In this document: positions 1 to 10,339 of the stretch, in pieces | How the letters are laid out: the number at the start of each line of letters is the position of its first letter | Position numbering within the stretch: the first letter of the stretch is position 1 | From: Cyclobacteriaceae bacterium | Lineage (GTDB): Bacteria; Bacteroidota; Bacteroidia; Cytophagales; Cyclobacteriaceae | Reading direction: 5' to 3' | DNA length: 64,000 nucleotides | Assembly: GCA_013141055.1 (NCBI GenBank) | Contig: JABFRS010000002.1 | Span: forward strand, 186,001 to 250,000 | Program-made: the position numbers and the translations under genes | Notes under the pieces: generated by a model | Seen by the model: only the letters and a program-made list of their open reading frames with translations | The model's database searches: none | Told to the model about the DNA's origin: nothing

Positions 1-207
1 CTTTCCAAAGATCACAGTATCCAGATATTGATCGAGGCTTATTTTTCCAATCTCGTAGATGTTAAAAATAAATGAATGAAGTTTATCCATTGCGATGATA
101 TCCAGCTCAAAATGCTTTGCTGCTTTCTCACGCGCGGGATAGTCCCATCCATTCGTTAGTAACACTCCTCCTATATCCAGAAATATTGTTTTAGATCCTT
201 TTGACAC
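1..207 (-). CDS. HAD-superfamily hydrolase, N-terminal part (runs off window)
   Basis: The first 69 codons of a minus-strand gene are present and the rest lies beyond the left edge. The start I chose is GTG at 207. Residues 8-16 read IFLDIGGVL, the HAD motif I region. The usual DxD appears as D-I-G, so the second aspartate is glycine; this variant is common in the COG1011-like branch of the family, and the nucleophile Asp is kept. HAD enzymes hydrolyse phosphate esters or, more rarely, C-halogen bonds; the substrate cannot be read from this fragment. It lies 8 nt after rpiB and is probably the last gene of the same transcript, so a sugar phosphate is a reasonable but unproven substrate. Confidence 0.75.
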   Translation of the reverse strand, partial: MSKGSKTIFLDIGGVLLTNGWDYPAREKAAKHFELDIIAMDKLHSFIFNIYEIGKISLDQYLDTVIFGK

Positions 208-215
208 GATAATTT

Positions 216-665
216 TTATTTACCGGTCTCAAGTTTCAAAACCTTATCAAGTCTCCTCTGATACCTTCCACCACCAATGTACTTTGCATTGATGAACGCA
301 GAAATAAATTCCTCTGCTGCTTTCGTCCCCAACACTCTTCCACCCAGACAGATCAGATTCATATCATCATCTTCTACTCCCTGGTGCGCAGAGAAATTCT
401 CATGGATCAAGGCAGCTCTCACCCCTGCAACTTTATTCGCTGCCACCGAAGCCCCTACACCACTTCCGCAAATTGCAATGCCGCGCTCCACTTCCTTTGA
501 TGATACTGCTTTTGCGAGCGGCACCACGAAATCAGGATAGTCATCCGTTGAAACCAGTTCATGAGCACCAAAGTCCCTGACATCATGGCCCTGTGAAGTA
601 AGCCACGCCTTGATATCTGTCTTCAACAAAAAACCTCCGTGGTCTGCCGCTATTCCAATCCTCAT
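216..665 (-). CDS. rpiB: Ribose-5-phosphate isomerase B
   Basis: Interconverts ribose 5-phosphate and ribulose 5-phosphate in the non-oxidative pentose phosphate pathway, in the cytoplasm. The 149-residue length is normal for RpiB/LacAB. The protein opens with MRIGIAADHGG, the phosphate and substrate loop with Asp8 and His9, and carries the catalytic-cysteine segment ICGSGVGASVAANK (Cys66) with the anion-hole glycines. The gene starts 8 nt after the transketolase stop, so the two consecutive pentose phosphate enzymes are almost certainly co-transcribed. RpiB can also act on allose 6-phosphate in some bacteria, but the pairing with transketolase favours the ribose role. Confidence 0.95.
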   Translation of the reverse strand: MRIGIAADHGGFLLKTDIKAWLTSQGHDVRDFGAHELVSTDDYPDFVVPLAKAVSSKEVERGIAICGSGVGASVAANKVAGVRAALIHENFSAHQGVEDDDMNLICLGGRVLGTKAAEEFISAFINAKYIGGGRYQRRLDKVLKLETGK

Positions 666-673
666 CGCAATGA

Positions 674-2686
674 CTATTTACCCAGCAACGCTTTTGCTTT
701 TGTCACCACATTATCTACAGTGAATCCAAAGAACTTCATCAGATCATTGATGGCGCCGGATTCTCCAAATGAATTCATGGTAATCATATCACCTTCATCA
801 GTAACATATTTATGCCATCCCATTGGAGATCCTGTCTCAACAGCAAGTCTCTTACGGATCGAAGGTGGAAACACTTTTTCCTTATAAGCCTTATCCTGTT
901 TCTCAAACAATTCCCACGATGGCATGCTTACAACGCGTGCAGGAATTCCCTGCTCTTTCAATTTAGCCTGAGCTTCCATGATCAATGAAACCTCAGAACC
1001 GGTGGCAATCAGAATGACCTTAGGTGTTTCTTCAGAATCTGATAGGATGTAAGCACCCTTCTCAAGCTCTGTTGCTTTACCATACTTTGCCTGATCAATC
1101 ACAGGTAATCCCTGGCGGGTCAATGCGATGATGACAGGACCTGTTGTATGCTCAATCGCCACTCTCCAGGCCTGTGCTGTTTCATTAGCATCCGCCGGAC
1201 GAATCACGACAATATTAGGTATCGATCTTAGGGAAGCCAATTGTTCGATCGGCTGGTGAGTAGTTCCATCCTCACCTAATCCAATGCTATCATGTGTGTA
1301 AACATAGATCGCTCTTACTTTCATGATCGCTGACAGACGGATTGGAGGTCGCATGTATTCAGAGAAGATCAGGAAGGTTGCGCCATAAGGAATAATTCCT
1401 TTTGTCAACACCATTCCATTAAGTATAGAGCCCATTGCATGTTCGCGGATTCCAAAATGGAAATTACGTCCACCGTAATTGGCAGGCGTAAACGCTTCGT
1501 ATTTCTTTAACCATGTTTCAGTAGACGGAGCAAGATCGGCAGCGCCCCCTATCAGGTTTGGAAGCACATCAGCAATTGCATTCAATACTTTTCCGGATGC
1601 CTGGCGGGTAGCAAGTTTTCCATCTTCAGCTTTGAATGAAGGAATTTTATCTTTCCATCCTTGCGGCAATTGACCGCTGCTAAGCAATTCATACTCTTTT
1701 GCTAATTCCGGATGTGCTTTCTTGTAAGATTGGAATAATTCATTCCACTTCTGTTCTTTGGCAATACCTTTCTTGCCACATTCACTATAGAAGTTGGATA
1801 CTTCATCCGAAACAAAGAATGATTGCTCAGGATCAAAGCCAAGATTCTGCTTGGTAAGTTTTAATTCTGCTTCACCAAGCGGTGAACCGTGTGCATGTGC
1901 GGTGTCAACTTTATTAGGACTTCCGAAAGCAATGTGTGTTCTGATCTTGATAATGGATGGCTTATCGGTAACTGCTTTTGCTTTCTTAATAGCATCGGCA
2001 ATTGCTTTCACATCATTTCCATCTGCAACAACCTGAACATGCCAGTCGTATGCTTCAAAACGTTTTCCAACATCCTCTGTAAATGTAAGATTGGTATCTC
2101 CTTCAATGGAGATGTGGTTATCATCGTATAAGTAGATAATGTTACCAAGCTTCAGGTGTCCTGCGAGAGAAGCTGCTTCGGCGCTCACACCTTCATTCAA
2201 ATCACCATCTCCGCAGATAGAGTAGATATGATAATCAAAAAGTTCAAAGCCAGGCTTGTTATAGCGTGCAGCGAGATACTTCTGTGCAATGGCAAAGCCT
2301 ACGCCATTGGCAAAACCCTGTCCTAATGGACCGGTAGTGACTTCAATGCCTTCCAATAATCCATACTCCGGGTGGCCCGCTGTTTTACTATGCAGCTGAC
2401 GGAATTTCTTGAGATCCTCCATTGTGCAATTGTATCCTGTGAGATGCAGCAGGCTATACTGGAACATGCAGCCGTGACCAGCCGATAATATAAAGCGATC
2501 GCGATTTGCCCAGGAAGCATTTTGAGGATTGTAATTCATAACCTCTGACCAAAGTACATAGCCCATCGGTGCAGCACCCATTGGCATGCCCGGATGTCCT
2601 GAGTTTGCTTTTTGTACACCGTCAGCAGCGAGTAATCTTACTGTGTTTATGGCAGCTTGAACGAGGTCTTTTTCTTTAGTTTGCAT
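674..2686 (-). CDS. tkt: Transketolase
   Basis: Full-length 670-residue thiamine diphosphate enzyme that moves two-carbon ketol units between sugar phosphates, linking the pentose phosphate pathway to glycolysis. Visible landmarks are the N-terminal NSGHPGMPMG segment with the catalytic His (residue 31), the TPP motif GDGDLNEG at about 159-166, the FGIREHAMGSILNG segment with the cofactor-activating Glu in the Pyr domain, and the C-terminal domain from about residue 540. Unlike many Gram-positive and archaeal versions, the two halves are not split into separate genes. It lies between a ROK sugar kinase upstream and rpiB downstream, making a small sugar-phosphate operon. Confidence 0.97.
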   Translation of the reverse strand: MQTKEKDLVQAAINTVRLLAADGVQKANSGHPGMPMGAAPMGYVLWSEVMNYNPQNASWANRDRFILSAGHGCMFQYSLLHLTGYNCTMEDLKKFRQLHSKTAGHPEYGLLEGIEVTTGPLGQGFANGVGFAIAQKYLAARYNKPGFELFDYHIYSICGDGDLNEGVSAEAASLAGHLKLGNIIYLYDDNHISIEGDTNLTFTEDVGKRFEAYDWHVQVVADGNDVKAIADAIKKAKAVTDKPSIIKIRTHIAFGSPNKVDTAHAHGSPLGEAELKLTKQNLGFDPEQSFFVSDEVSNFYSECGKKGIAKEQKWNELFQSYKKAHPELAKEYELLSSGQLPQGWKDKIPSFKAEDGKLATRQASGKVLNAIADVLPNLIGGAADLAPSTETWLKKYEAFTPANYGGRNFHFGIREHAMGSILNGMVLTKGIIPYGATFLIFSEYMRPPIRLSAIMKVRAIYVYTHDSIGLGEDGTTHQPIEQLASLRSIPNIVVIRPADANETAQAWRVAIEHTTGPVIIALTRQGLPVIDQAKYGKATELEKGAYILSDSEETPKVILIATGSEVSLIMEAQAKLKEQGIPARVVSMPSWELFEKQDKAYKEKVFPPSIRKRLAVETGSPMGWHKYVTDEGDMITMNSFGESGAINDLMKFFGFTVDNVVTKAKALLGK

Positions 2687-2730
2687 AATGACTTTGTTAT
2701 GTTGAGTAGGTTAACTAAGGTGAGTCGAAT

Positions 2731-3459
2731 TTAAACGTTATAATAATTTTCCTTTTGCCAGAGCTTGGCTCCTCCTTTGATTCCATCAATGTTTGAAACC
2801 AGTTTGATGTTATCGTCGATCTTAAAAGTTATCTTCTTGGAATTTCCGCCACTGATATAAAGACGATCATAGTTGACCACAGTCTTCATGATTTCTATCA
2901 CCTTTTTCATACGCTTGTTCCAGCGTTCGCTACCCACTTCCTGGAATGCCTTCTCTCCCACATATTCATCGTAATCTCTTTCTTTGGAAACAGGGTGATG
3001 AGCAATCTCAAGGTGAGGCAGCAGATTTCCATCGATCAGCAAAGCGGTTCCAAATCCAGTCCCAAGGGTAACCACCATTTCGAGTCCTTTGCCACTGGCA
3101 ATACCGAGACCCTGCATATCTGCATCATTGAGAATTCGAACAGGTTGCTTAAGGATGGCTGACAATCGATTCTTTAAGTCCACCCCATTCCATAACGGAG
3201 TGCTTAGGTTAGGTGCAGTAAATACAATTCCGTTTCTGACATATCCCGGAAAACCTACTGAAACCTTTGAATAAGGTTCAAAATTTTTGGTTAGCTCAAC
3301 GATCGCATCCATTACGCTTTCCGGACTTGCAGTGGTAGGAGTTTTTATCCTGACGTACTCACGGAGCATCTTGCCATCTACGTCCAGAATTGTTCCTTTA
3401 ATCCGGGAACCACCAATATCAATTGAAAGGATTTTCTCATCAGGGCTAAGGCTCTTCAT
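2731..3459 (-). CDS. ROK-family sugar kinase, polyphosphate-glucokinase-like
   Basis: A 242-residue actin-fold sugar kinase. The phosphate-1 loop reads LSIDIGGSRIKG (Asp14) and a second phosphate loop reads TLGTGFGTALLIDG. The body resembles the PpgK branch of ROK enzymes, which phosphorylate glucose using polyphosphate and/or ATP. The CxCGxxGCxE zinc motif of classical ROK glucokinases and repressors is absent, and so is any N-terminal helix-turn-helix, so this is a kinase and not a regulator. It lies 44 nt upstream of tkt in the same direction, consistent with feeding glucose 6-phosphate into the pathway. Phosphoryl donor and exact sugar are inferred. Confidence 0.8.
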   Translation of the reverse strand: MKSLSPDEKILSIDIGGSRIKGTILDVDGKMLREYVRIKTPTTASPESVMDAIVELTKNFEPYSKVSVGFPGYVRNGIVFTAPNLSTPLWNGVDLKNRLSAILKQPVRILNDADMQGLGIASGKGLEMVVTLGTGFGTALLIDGNLLPHLEIAHHPVSKERDYDEYVGEKAFQEVGSERWNKRMKKVIEIMKTVVNYDRLYISGGNSKKITFKIDDNIKLVSNIDGIKGGAKLWQKENYYNV

Positions 3460-3565
3460 ACTGGCTAACTAAGGCTAAGATTCAGTGGTTATAGGTGGGG
3501 TAAATTTAGCAGAAATATGGAAAGACTGGTGATATTTTAATGCTGGATGGCAGAAGTGTGGACAA

Positions 3566-3606
3566 ATAAAAAGACCCTAAACCGGATGCCGGAATAGGGT
3601 CTTTGA
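3566..3606 (-). terminator. Rho-independent terminator of rpoD
   Basis: AAAGACCCTA (3570-3579) pairs perfectly with TAGGGTCTTT (3595-3604), and an inner CCGG/CCGG stem extends the hairpin. Read on the minus strand it is followed by TTTATTTG. It sits about 20 nt after the rpoD stop and separates rpoD from the ROK kinase gene. Confidence 0.88.
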
Positions 3607-3623
3607 CTGTTTTTTGGTAAAGC

Positions 3624-4487
3624 TTAGCCCAAATATGATTTAAGAGCTTTGCTGCGAGAGTTATGTCTCAGGCGGCGGGTAGCTTTTTCCTTGATCTGAC
3701 GAACGCGTTCACGAGTCAGGTTAAACTTAGCGCCAATCTCTTCGAGTGTCATTGACTGCTCACCATTAAGTCCGAAATAGGATGCAATAACATCTGATTC
3801 GCGAACAGTTAATGTTGAAAGAGCGCGCTGAACTTCACGACGAAGTGAATCCATGATCAAACCTGAATCAGGAGTTTCTTCGCTGTCGTTTTCAAGAACG
3901 TCAAGAAGACCGTTTTCTTCACCCTGAACAAAGGGAGCATTCATGGACACATGACGGCCACCGATCTTCAATGTGTCTACAACTTCTTCTGTTGTTACTT
4001 CCAATACATCCGCTAATTCTTCCGGTGAAGGCTCACGCTGGAATTTTTGCTCAAGTTCAGAGAAAGTCTTTGTGATCTTATTAAGTGAACCTACCCGGTT
4101 TAGAGGAAGGCGTACAATACGTGATTGCTCTGCAAGAGCCTGCATGATTGACTGACGGATCCACCATACTGCGTATGAAATGAATTTGAATCCACGCTTC
4201 TCATCAAATCTCTTTGCTGCTTTGATCAATCCTACGTTACCTTCATTGATAAGGTCACCCAGGGTTAATCCATTATTCTGATACTGCTTGGCTACTGAAA
4301 CAACGAAACGCAAGTTTGCCTTGGTCAATTTTTCCAACGCCATCTGATCTCCCTCTCTTATTCTCTGTGCAAGCTTTACTTCTTCATCAGATGTAATAAG
4401 ATCCACTTTCCCAATTTCCTGTAAATACTTGTCGAGAGACTGACTCTCCCGGTTCGTGATCTGCTTAACAATCTTTAGTTGTCTCAT
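3624..4487 (-). CDS. rpoD: Primary sigma factor (Bacteroidota RpoD/SigA)
   Basis: A 287-residue housekeeping sigma factor. It has the phylum-typical short form: it begins MRQLKIVKQ, goes straight into region 1.2 ([10 protein letters not shown]), and lacks region 1.1 and the large non-conserved insert of proteobacterial sigma-70. Region 2 contains [20 protein letters not shown] and the region 2.3/2.4 segment [12 protein letters not shown], which melts and reads the -7 element. Region 4.2 has the helix-turn-helix [21 protein letters not shown], which reads the -33 element. This protein would recognise the TTTG/TAnnTTTG promoters found elsewhere in the window. Monocistronic: own promoter-like box upstream and a strong terminator downstream. 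Confidence 0.97.
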   Translation of the reverse strand: MRQLKIVKQITNRESQSLDKYLQEIGKVDLITSDEEVKLAQRIREGDQMALEKLTKANLRFVVSVAKQYQNNGLTLGDLINEGNVGLIKAAKRFDEKRGFKFISYAVWWIRQSIMQALAEQSRIVRLPLNRVGSLNKITKTFSELEQKFQREPSPEELADVLEVTTEEVVDTLKIGGRHVSMNAPFVQGEENGLLDVLENDSEETPDSGLIMDSLRREVQRALSTLTVRESDVIASYFGLNGEQSMTLEEIGAKFNLTRERVRQIKEKATRRLRHNSRSKALKSYLG

Positions 4488-4602
4488 GTGTGGTAAAACA
4501 GTTTTATATAAAAATAGTTCAAAAAAAGGCCTTCAGAATCTACTTACGGGCAAAACGACTTAATGTTCTGGTCTATTGCCTTAGTGGTAATTAAAAGACC
4601 TG

Positions 4603-4610
4603 CAAAGATA
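4603..4610 (-). promoter_or_regulatory. Predicted -7 box upstream of rpoD
   Basis: On the minus strand this reads TATCTTTG, matching the Bacteroidota -7 consensus TAnnTTTG. It would place transcription start near 4596 and leave a leader of about 110 nt. A TTTG about 20 nt upstream is not present, although TTTG occurs closer in, so the -33 half is weak. Confidence 0.45.
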
Positions 4611-4714
4611 GTCAAAATCGGGCAAACTTTGATATTCCCTTCCTCAAAACTTCTCAAAATTCAGCATTTCTGAAGGCTTTAGAGAGTTTTAAAAGGGGTG
4701 AAATCAAGGCAGGA

Positions 4715-5143
4715 TTACTGGTGAATGTAGGATTCCAGGTGCTCAATAATTGCTTTCTGATCCTGGATGATCTGCTTGACCACATCTCCAATAGAGATCA
4801 CTCCGGTCAGCTTCTCACCCTCTACAACAGGCAAGTGCCGGATGTGTTTTTCAGTCATAAGCTTCATGCAATCCTCAATCGTACTGTCGGAAGTTACGGT
4901 GAAAGGATTTTTAGTCATCAGTTCACTGATAGGTGTATCCTTTGAGGATTTCCCTTTGAGGATGAGCTTTCTGGCGTAATCACGTTCTGTAAAAATTCCT
5001 ACGAGCCTGTCATTTTCAGTAATCAGAAGACCACCAATATTTCTCTCACACATCTGTTCGATCGCTTTGTAGACCATCATACCTGGGTCAACCGCGAAAA
5101 CAGCACCACCCTTGAATTTCAAAATGTCTCTTACTTTTCCCAT
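4715..5143 (-). CDS. CBS-domain pair protein
   Basis: A 142-residue cytoplasmic protein made of two tandem CBS repeats (about residues 10-65 and 75-130) and nothing else. Each repeat carries the usual pattern in which GLLITENDRLVGIFTERD and HLPVVEGEKLTGVISIGD end in the ribose-contacting Thr/Ser-x-x-Asp segment. Stand-alone CBS pairs bind adenine nucleotides and act as energy sensors for partner proteins. The partner is not evident here; the gene lies alone between rpoD and the end of the nuo operon, same strand. No transmembrane or DNA-binding segment is visible. Confidence 0.9.
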   Translation of the reverse strand: MGKVRDILKFKGGAVFAVDPGMMVYKAIEQMCERNIGGLLITENDRLVGIFTERDYARKLILKGKSSKDTPISELMTKNPFTVTSDSTIEDCMKLMTEKHIRHLPVVEGEKLTGVISIGDVVKQIIQDQKAIIEHLESYIHQ

Positions 5144-5263
5144 GACTGTGAGTTTAAATTCATTTCAATCGAATGAAGGTAAAATTCAGGAACCGAAAAA
5201 GCAAGGTGTATTTTGCCGCCGAGATTAGTTTTTCGTTAGCCCGGGAGACTGTTCCTGTTGTGG

Positions 5264-6634
5264 CTAGGCAGCCATCAGCATGGTTAGAAAATCAGGGAAC
5301 AATCCTATGCCGATGATAAGAGCTAACAATATGATCATCAGTAATTTGGATGAGAATGAATCATTCACAACTGAAGCATCTCCCGAATCCTGAAACATGG
5401 AGATCAGCACTCTGAAATAATAGAAAACCCCGGTCAGCGAAGTGATGATAGCGATGATCACCAGTCCGGAGTGATCAGCCTCCAGTGCCTGTACAAATAC
5501 CAGGTACTTTGCCAGAAAGCCAGCCAAAGGAGGAATACCTGCAAGCGAAAGCAGAGCGACTGTCATCAACAGAGCCATTAGTGGATTTCTTTTGAAGAGT
5601 CCCTTGAAAGTACCATTGCCGGATTTTTCAATTTTATACAAGACTGTAAATGCTGCAATTGAAGCGAGTGAATATGCTGTGAGATAATAGAAGACTACTT
5701 CACCCCTGTTGCCGCCGCTAATGAAAGCCAGCAATATATAACCTACGTTACCTACACTTGAATACGCCAGCAACCTCTTGACATTGGTCTGGAATACAGC
5801 AGTGACATTCGGAACAATAAGCGTAAGCACCGTTATCGCCTGGAGTATAATACCCAATGGCCTCCATGATGTTTCTGGTACCTGATAGAATATAGTAAAC
5901 AACTTATAGAATGCTGCGATGGCTGCAATCTTGACGACGGTAGACATGAAAGCCGTAATGGTGATGGGAGAACCTTCATAAACATCCGGTGCCCAGAAAT
6001 GAAAAGGAACCGCCGATATTTTAAAAGCCATACCCACCAGCATCAGAATAATTCCTACATAAAAGAATCCTGGCAGTGCAGGCTGCTCCATTACACTGAC
6101 TGCAATCTTTTGAATATTGAAAGAACCTGTTGCTCCATAGATCAGGGCAATACCCATCAATAAAAATCCAGTAGCAAATGAACCCATGAGGAAGTACTTG
6201 AACGACGCCTCATTGGAAAGCAGACTGTTCTTATTGCTTCCTGCTAATACATATAATGAAATTGAGAGCACTTCTATTCCTAAAAACAGCATGGCCATGT
6301 TACTAAATGACACCATGATCAGAGCACCTGACAATGAAAACAGAATCAGAGCGGAACGATCGGTTTGATGCGGTTGATCTGAAAAATAATCTCCTGCCAT
6401 CCAGAACCAGAAGATGCTGATCACAAGAATTAAAGCAGTAAATGAGATAGCTGCATTATCGAATGTCACCATCTCATTGTAGAAACTCTGATTTGTGTTC
6501 CAGTCCATGCCTATTAAAACAACGGCCGCCAGGATGCCGATGATAATAGCGATGGTTAATCCTTTTTTAAGATTAACGATCTCTGCAATCAGTGAAAGAA
6601 ATCCCAAACCAAAAATTACGTACAATGCGTTCAT
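5264..6634 (-). CDS. nuoN: NADH-quinone oxidoreductase subunit N
   Basis: One of three antiporter-like proton-pumping membrane subunits of respiratory complex I. The protein has 456 residues with about 13-14 predicted membrane helices and the Proton_antipo_M core, including the conserved lysine-bearing region around VGMAFKISAVPFHFWAPDVY and VKRLLAYSSVGNVGY. It is the last gene of the nuo operon and starts 1 nt after nuoM. No hairpin with a T-run is visible after its stop, so where the operon transcript ends is unclear. Confidence 0.95.
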   Translation of the reverse strand: MNALYVIFGLGFLSLIAEIVNLKKGLTIAIIIGILAAVVLIGMDWNTNQSFYNEMVTFDNAAISFTALILVISIFWFWMAGDYFSDQPHQTDRSALILFSLSGALIMVSFSNMAMLFLGIEVLSISLYVLAGSNKNSLLSNEASFKYFLMGSFATGFLLMGIALIYGATGSFNIQKIAVSVMEQPALPGFFYVGIILMLVGMAFKISAVPFHFWAPDVYEGSPITITAFMSTVVKIAAIAAFYKLFTIFYQVPETSWRPLGIILQAITVLTLIVPNVTAVFQTNVKRLLAYSSVGNVGYILLAFISGGNRGEVVFYYLTAYSLASIAAFTVLYKIEKSGNGTFKGLFKRNPLMALLMTVALLSLAGIPPLAGFLAKYLVFVQALEADHSGLVIIAIITSLTGVFYYFRVLISMFQDSGDASVVNDSFSSKLLMIILLALIIGIGLFPDFLTMLMAA

Positions 6635-6635
6635 G

Positions 6636-8114
6636 CTATTTTGCTGAAGCTGATAAATCCGAAACTATAACTAAAATATTATCTACTGCCGCTTCTGAAA
6701 TTTCCAATAGTGGTGTAGGGTAAATTCCTATGGCCAGGATCATGATCACCATTGGATAAAGTACCACCTTTTCCTGGGTAGTCAGATCCAAAAATCCTTT
6801 TGTCGCCGCGTTGGTCTCCCCTGACATTGCTTTCTGAAAAGTACGAAGCATGTAAATTGCGCCAAGGATGATGGTAAGTCCGGCAACTGTTCCAATAACG
6901 ATTTGATATTGAACCAGAGAATTGATCAACAGAAATTCACCAACGAAACCACTTGTCAATGGCAGCGCAACACTTCCCAGCATTACCACAATAAATACAG
7001 AGCTGAGAACTGGTGCTTCATTCCTGATTCCACCCAACTGTGAAAGAGATCGTGTTTTTGTGCGATCAAAGATGATCTCAACAATATAGAATAATGCAAA
7101 CACCACAATACCATGACTTAGCATCTGAATGATAGCTCCCTGCATTCCTATTTTACTCAATGTAAATAAGCCGGCCGATATAAGACCTACGTGGGCAATC
7201 GATGAGTATGCAATTAGTCGTTTGAAGTCGTTCTGAATGATGGCTATGCAGGAAGCATAGATGATTCCAATAACGGAAAGAATGATGGCTACATTTCCCC
7301 ACTCACTCACTCCCATCGGAACCACCGGGATAAGCCAGCGGATCACTCCATAAATTCCCATCTTGAGCATGATAGCTGATAACAACATGGTGCCCTGAAC
7401 CGGTGCCACTGAATAAGTATCCGGCTGCCAGGTATGAAATGGAAATACCGGCATCTTAATAGCAAAGGCCACGAACATTGCCCAGAAGATCACACTTTGT
7501 ATTTCTACCGGTAATGATCTTCCAGCGGCATATAGTGCTGTAATATCAAATGAATGTTCATTGGGAGTCTGGAGATAGAGATACACAAGACCTACCAGCA
7601 TGAATAAACTTCCGGCCAGTGTATAAATGAAAAACTTCAATGTGATCTTATTCCGATCGGTTCCGCCCCAGATCAGGCAAATGAAATAGATCGGTATGAG
7701 AGCAACTTCCCAGAAGATGTAAAACAAAAATCCGTCTCTCGCTGTGAAGACTCCAATGAGCGCCATCTGCATCATCAGGATAAGTCCATAGAATGATGAA
7801 GGCTTCGATTCAGAGCCTGAAAAAGATGAAAGAATGATAAATGGAACGAGGACCGTTGTCAGTAGAACAAGAAGAAGACTGATGCCATCAACTGCTACAT
7901 TAAAATTCACCTTCACACCCATAGATGTGATCCATGGAATATTGACAGCAAACTGTGGCTCGGCGGTATTTGAAAATTGCGACACCATGACGAGCGATGC
8001 AATAAGTTCAATCACTGCAGCACCGAGAGCAAGTTCTTTTGCATTCTTCAAACGACTTATCAGTATCACTACTGATATAAATAACGGCCAGAATATGATG
8101 AAGGAAAGGATCAT
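6636..8114 (-). CDS. nuoM: NADH-quinone oxidoreductase subunit M
   Basis: Antiporter-like proton-pumping subunit of complex I, 492 residues, about 14 membrane helices. Recognisable segments are FAIKMPVFPFHTWQPDTY, with the conserved lysine and the helix-breaking proline, and FKRLIAYSSIAHVGL. The membrane glutamate (FYIFWEVALIPIYF) needed for proton transfer is present. It lies 18 nt after nuoL and 1 nt before nuoN, in the standard L-M-N order. Confidence 0.96.
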   Translation of the reverse strand: MILSFIIFWPLFISVVILISRLKNAKELALGAAVIELIASLVMVSQFSNTAEPQFAVNIPWITSMGVKVNFNVAVDGISLLLVLLTTVLVPFIILSSFSGSESKPSSFYGLILMMQMALIGVFTARDGFLFYIFWEVALIPIYFICLIWGGTDRNKITLKFFIYTLAGSLFMLVGLVYLYLQTPNEHSFDITALYAAGRSLPVEIQSVIFWAMFVAFAIKMPVFPFHTWQPDTYSVAPVQGTMLLSAIMLKMGIYGVIRWLIPVVPMGVSEWGNVAIILSVIGIIYASCIAIIQNDFKRLIAYSSIAHVGLISAGLFTLSKIGMQGAIIQMLSHGIVVFALFYIVEIIFDRTKTRSLSQLGGIRNEAPVLSSVFIVVMLGSVALPLTSGFVGEFLLINSLVQYQIVIGTVAGLTIILGAIYMLRTFQKAMSGETNAATKGFLDLTTQEKVVLYPMVIMILAIGIYPTPLLEISEAAVDNILVIVSDLSASAK

Positions 8115-8132
8115 AGTTTCTTTATCTGCCGT

Positions 8133-10043
8133 TTAATAAATGAAGGATAGTGAAAGCATCAATACAATACCTATAACCATCATGAAAATGTAAAATCCGA
8201 TCGTGCCGCTTTGAAATAGTCTGAATACCTTACTCCATTGGACCACTGAATCGCCGGCTGAGTTTACAAAACCGTCAATCGCGAGTTTTTCAACAATCTG
8301 GTCAAATTTAGAAGAGAGCCAATAGAGCGGCTTTACTACAATCGTGTCATAGATCTCGTCAACGTAATACTTATTATAAGAGAGTTTTTGCAGAGTCCCG
8401 ATGTCAGAACCTTCTGCAACTGGAACACTTGCCTTCTTAACATACATAGACCAGGCAACACCGATAACTGCTAATGTTAAAGCAATGACTGTTCCCATTA
8501 ATCCATACTCCGTTGCATGTGATAATGTATGCTCAGCCATAAGTTCTTTCGATTGAGCAAATACAGGCGACAGGTATTCTGATAATTGTGAAGAACCAAA
8601 TAGTGCTTCTGGAACATTCATAAAACCTCCCACAAGAGATAATACCGCTAATGCGATCAAAGGAATTGCCATGCTCTTTGGTGATTCATGAATGTGATGC
8701 ATCGTTTCATGGCTCGCTCTTTCAGATCCAAAGAATGTCAGGAAGAACAAACGGAACATATAGAATACTGTCAGCAGTGATGCCAGTAATGCAACCGCCC
8801 ACACCATTGGATTATTTGCAAAGGCCTCGGCAAGAATCTCATCCTTGGAAAAGAAACCAGCGAATGGTGGAATTCCTGAAATGGCAAGTGTTCCCACCAG
8901 AAAAGTCAGATAGGTAATGGGCAAATACTTTTTCAATCCACCCATCTTCCTCAGATCTTGCTCGCCTCCCAAAGCATGGATGACACTTCCTGCTCCCAGG
9001 AAAAGCAACGCTTTAAAGAATGCATGTGTTGCCATGTGGAAGATTCCACTTGAAAAAGCACCAAGACCAAGTGCCACGAACATCAGGCCCAGCTGACTTA
9101 CAGTAGAATATGCAAGCACTTTCTTAATGTCGTTCTGTGTGAGGGCGATCGTTGCTGCAAAGAGTGCAGTGGCAAGTCCAATGATAAGAATAAGGTTGAG
9201 GGCCACAGGTGACAAAGCATACAAAAGATTGTTACGACACACCATGTAAACTCCTGCCGTTACCATGGTAGCAGCATGGATCAAAGCAGATACCGGTGTT
9301 GGGCCAGCCATTGCATCAGGAAGCCATGTATAAAGAGGTATTTGAGCGCTCTTTCCCATAGCACCGACAAAAAGCAAGACTGTAATAAGCGTTATGGTAG
9401 ATGAATCTAAGGAAGAAACTTTTGTGAACACTTCTGTATAATCCAGGCTCCCGCAATTCATGAAGATCAGGATCATCCCAACAAGAAGTCCAAGGTCACC
9501 AATGCGATTCATGATAAATGCCTTGTTAGCAGCATCATTATAGTTGTTATTCTTAAACCAGAATCCAATGAGCAGGTATGAGCAAAGTCCTACACCCTCC
9601 CACCCGACAAACATCACGACATAATTTGAACCCATCACCAGCATGAGCATGAAGAAGACGAAGAGATTCAGATAAGAAAAGAATTTATTGAAGCCTGCAT
9701 CATCATGCATATAGCCCACTGAATAGAGATGGATAAGAAATCCAACCCCGGTTATGATCATCAGGAATATGGAAGACAACGGGTCGATGAGGAAACTGAA
9801 ATTGAGTGAGAGATTTCCGGTGGCAATCCAGTTAAGAACCGTTACCTGAATGCTTCTTTGCTCAACAGGAAGAGAAAGCAGATGAGCGAAGAGCTCTATG
9901 GAGATCAGGAAGGAAATAAATACTACTCCGCAAGCGATGATGGAAGACGCGCTGTGTGAAAGTCTCTTATAGTTCAGACTGATGATCAGGAAACCGATCA
10001 GTGGCAATAAAGGAACCAGTGCTATCAATGTACTTCCTACCAT
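8133..10043 (-). CDS. nuoL: NADH-quinone oxidoreductase subunit L
   Basis: Largest antiporter-like subunit of complex I, 636 residues. The Proton_antipo_N domain comes first, then the Proton_antipo_M core with [49 protein letters not shown] and [14 protein letters not shown] motifs spread along it. The C-terminal part (from about 520) is the region that forms the lateral amphipathic helix and final membrane helix spanning the other pumps. Its start overlaps the nuoK end by 7 nt, so translation is coupled. Confidence 0.96.
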   Translation of the reverse strand: MVGSTLIALVPLLPLIGFLIISLNYKRLSHSASSIIACGVVFISFLISIELFAHLLSLPVEQRSIQVTVLNWIATGNLSLNFSFLIDPLSSIFLMIITGVGFLIHLYSVGYMHDDAGFNKFFSYLNLFVFFMLMLVMGSNYVVMFVGWEGVGLCSYLLIGFWFKNNNYNDAANKAFIMNRIGDLGLLVGMILIFMNCGSLDYTEVFTKVSSLDSSTITLITVLLFVGAMGKSAQIPLYTWLPDAMAGPTPVSALIHAATMVTAGVYMVCRNNLLYALSPVALNLILIIGLATALFAATIALTQNDIKKVLAYSTVSQLGLMFVALGLGAFSSGIFHMATHAFFKALLFLGAGSVIHALGGEQDLRKMGGLKKYLPITYLTFLVGTLAISGIPPFAGFFSKDEILAEAFANNPMVWAVALLASLLTVFYMFRLFFLTFFGSERASHETMHHIHESPKSMAIPLIALAVLSLVGGFMNVPEALFGSSQLSEYLSPVFAQSKELMAEHTLSHATEYGLMGTVIALTLAVIGVAWSMYVKKASVPVAEGSDIGTLQKLSYNKYYVDEIYDTIVVKPLYWLSSKFDQIVEKLAIDGFVNSAGDSVVQWSKVFRLFQSGTIGFYIFMMVIGIVLMLSLSFIY

Positions 10044-10339
10044 TTTAGTCGATTCAATACGTTAATATCTGTCGTGCGGGTATTGCGATACATCATCATA
10101 AGGATTGCCAGTCCAACTGCAACTTCTGCTGCTGCTACTGCCATGATAAAGAATACAAAAACCTGCCCGGCAGGATCATTCAAATAATTTGAGAAAGCTA
10201 CCATCACCAGATTAACAGCATTCAGCATAAGCTCAACACACATAAAAATGATAATCGCATTTCTTCTATAGAGCACGCCTAACACTCCAATCGTAAACAA
10301 AGCCGCACTCAGCCAGAGATAATAGTCTATCGGTATCAT
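10037..10339 (-). CDS. nuoK: NADH-quinone oxidoreductase subunit K
   Basis: Small membrane subunit of complex I, 100 residues with three predicted helices. It carries the two buried glutamates of the proton path: one in [11 protein letters not shown] and one in [11 protein letters not shown]. Length and sequence fit the MrpC/NuoK family. It overlaps nuoJ by 4 nt at its start and nuoL by 7 nt at its end, typical of this operon. Confidence 0.96.
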   Translation of the reverse strand: MIPIDYYLWLSAALFTIGVLGVLYRRNAIIIFMCVELMLNAVNLVMVAFSNYLNDPAGQVFVFFIMAVAAAEVAVGLAILMMMYRNTRTTDINVLNRLKW

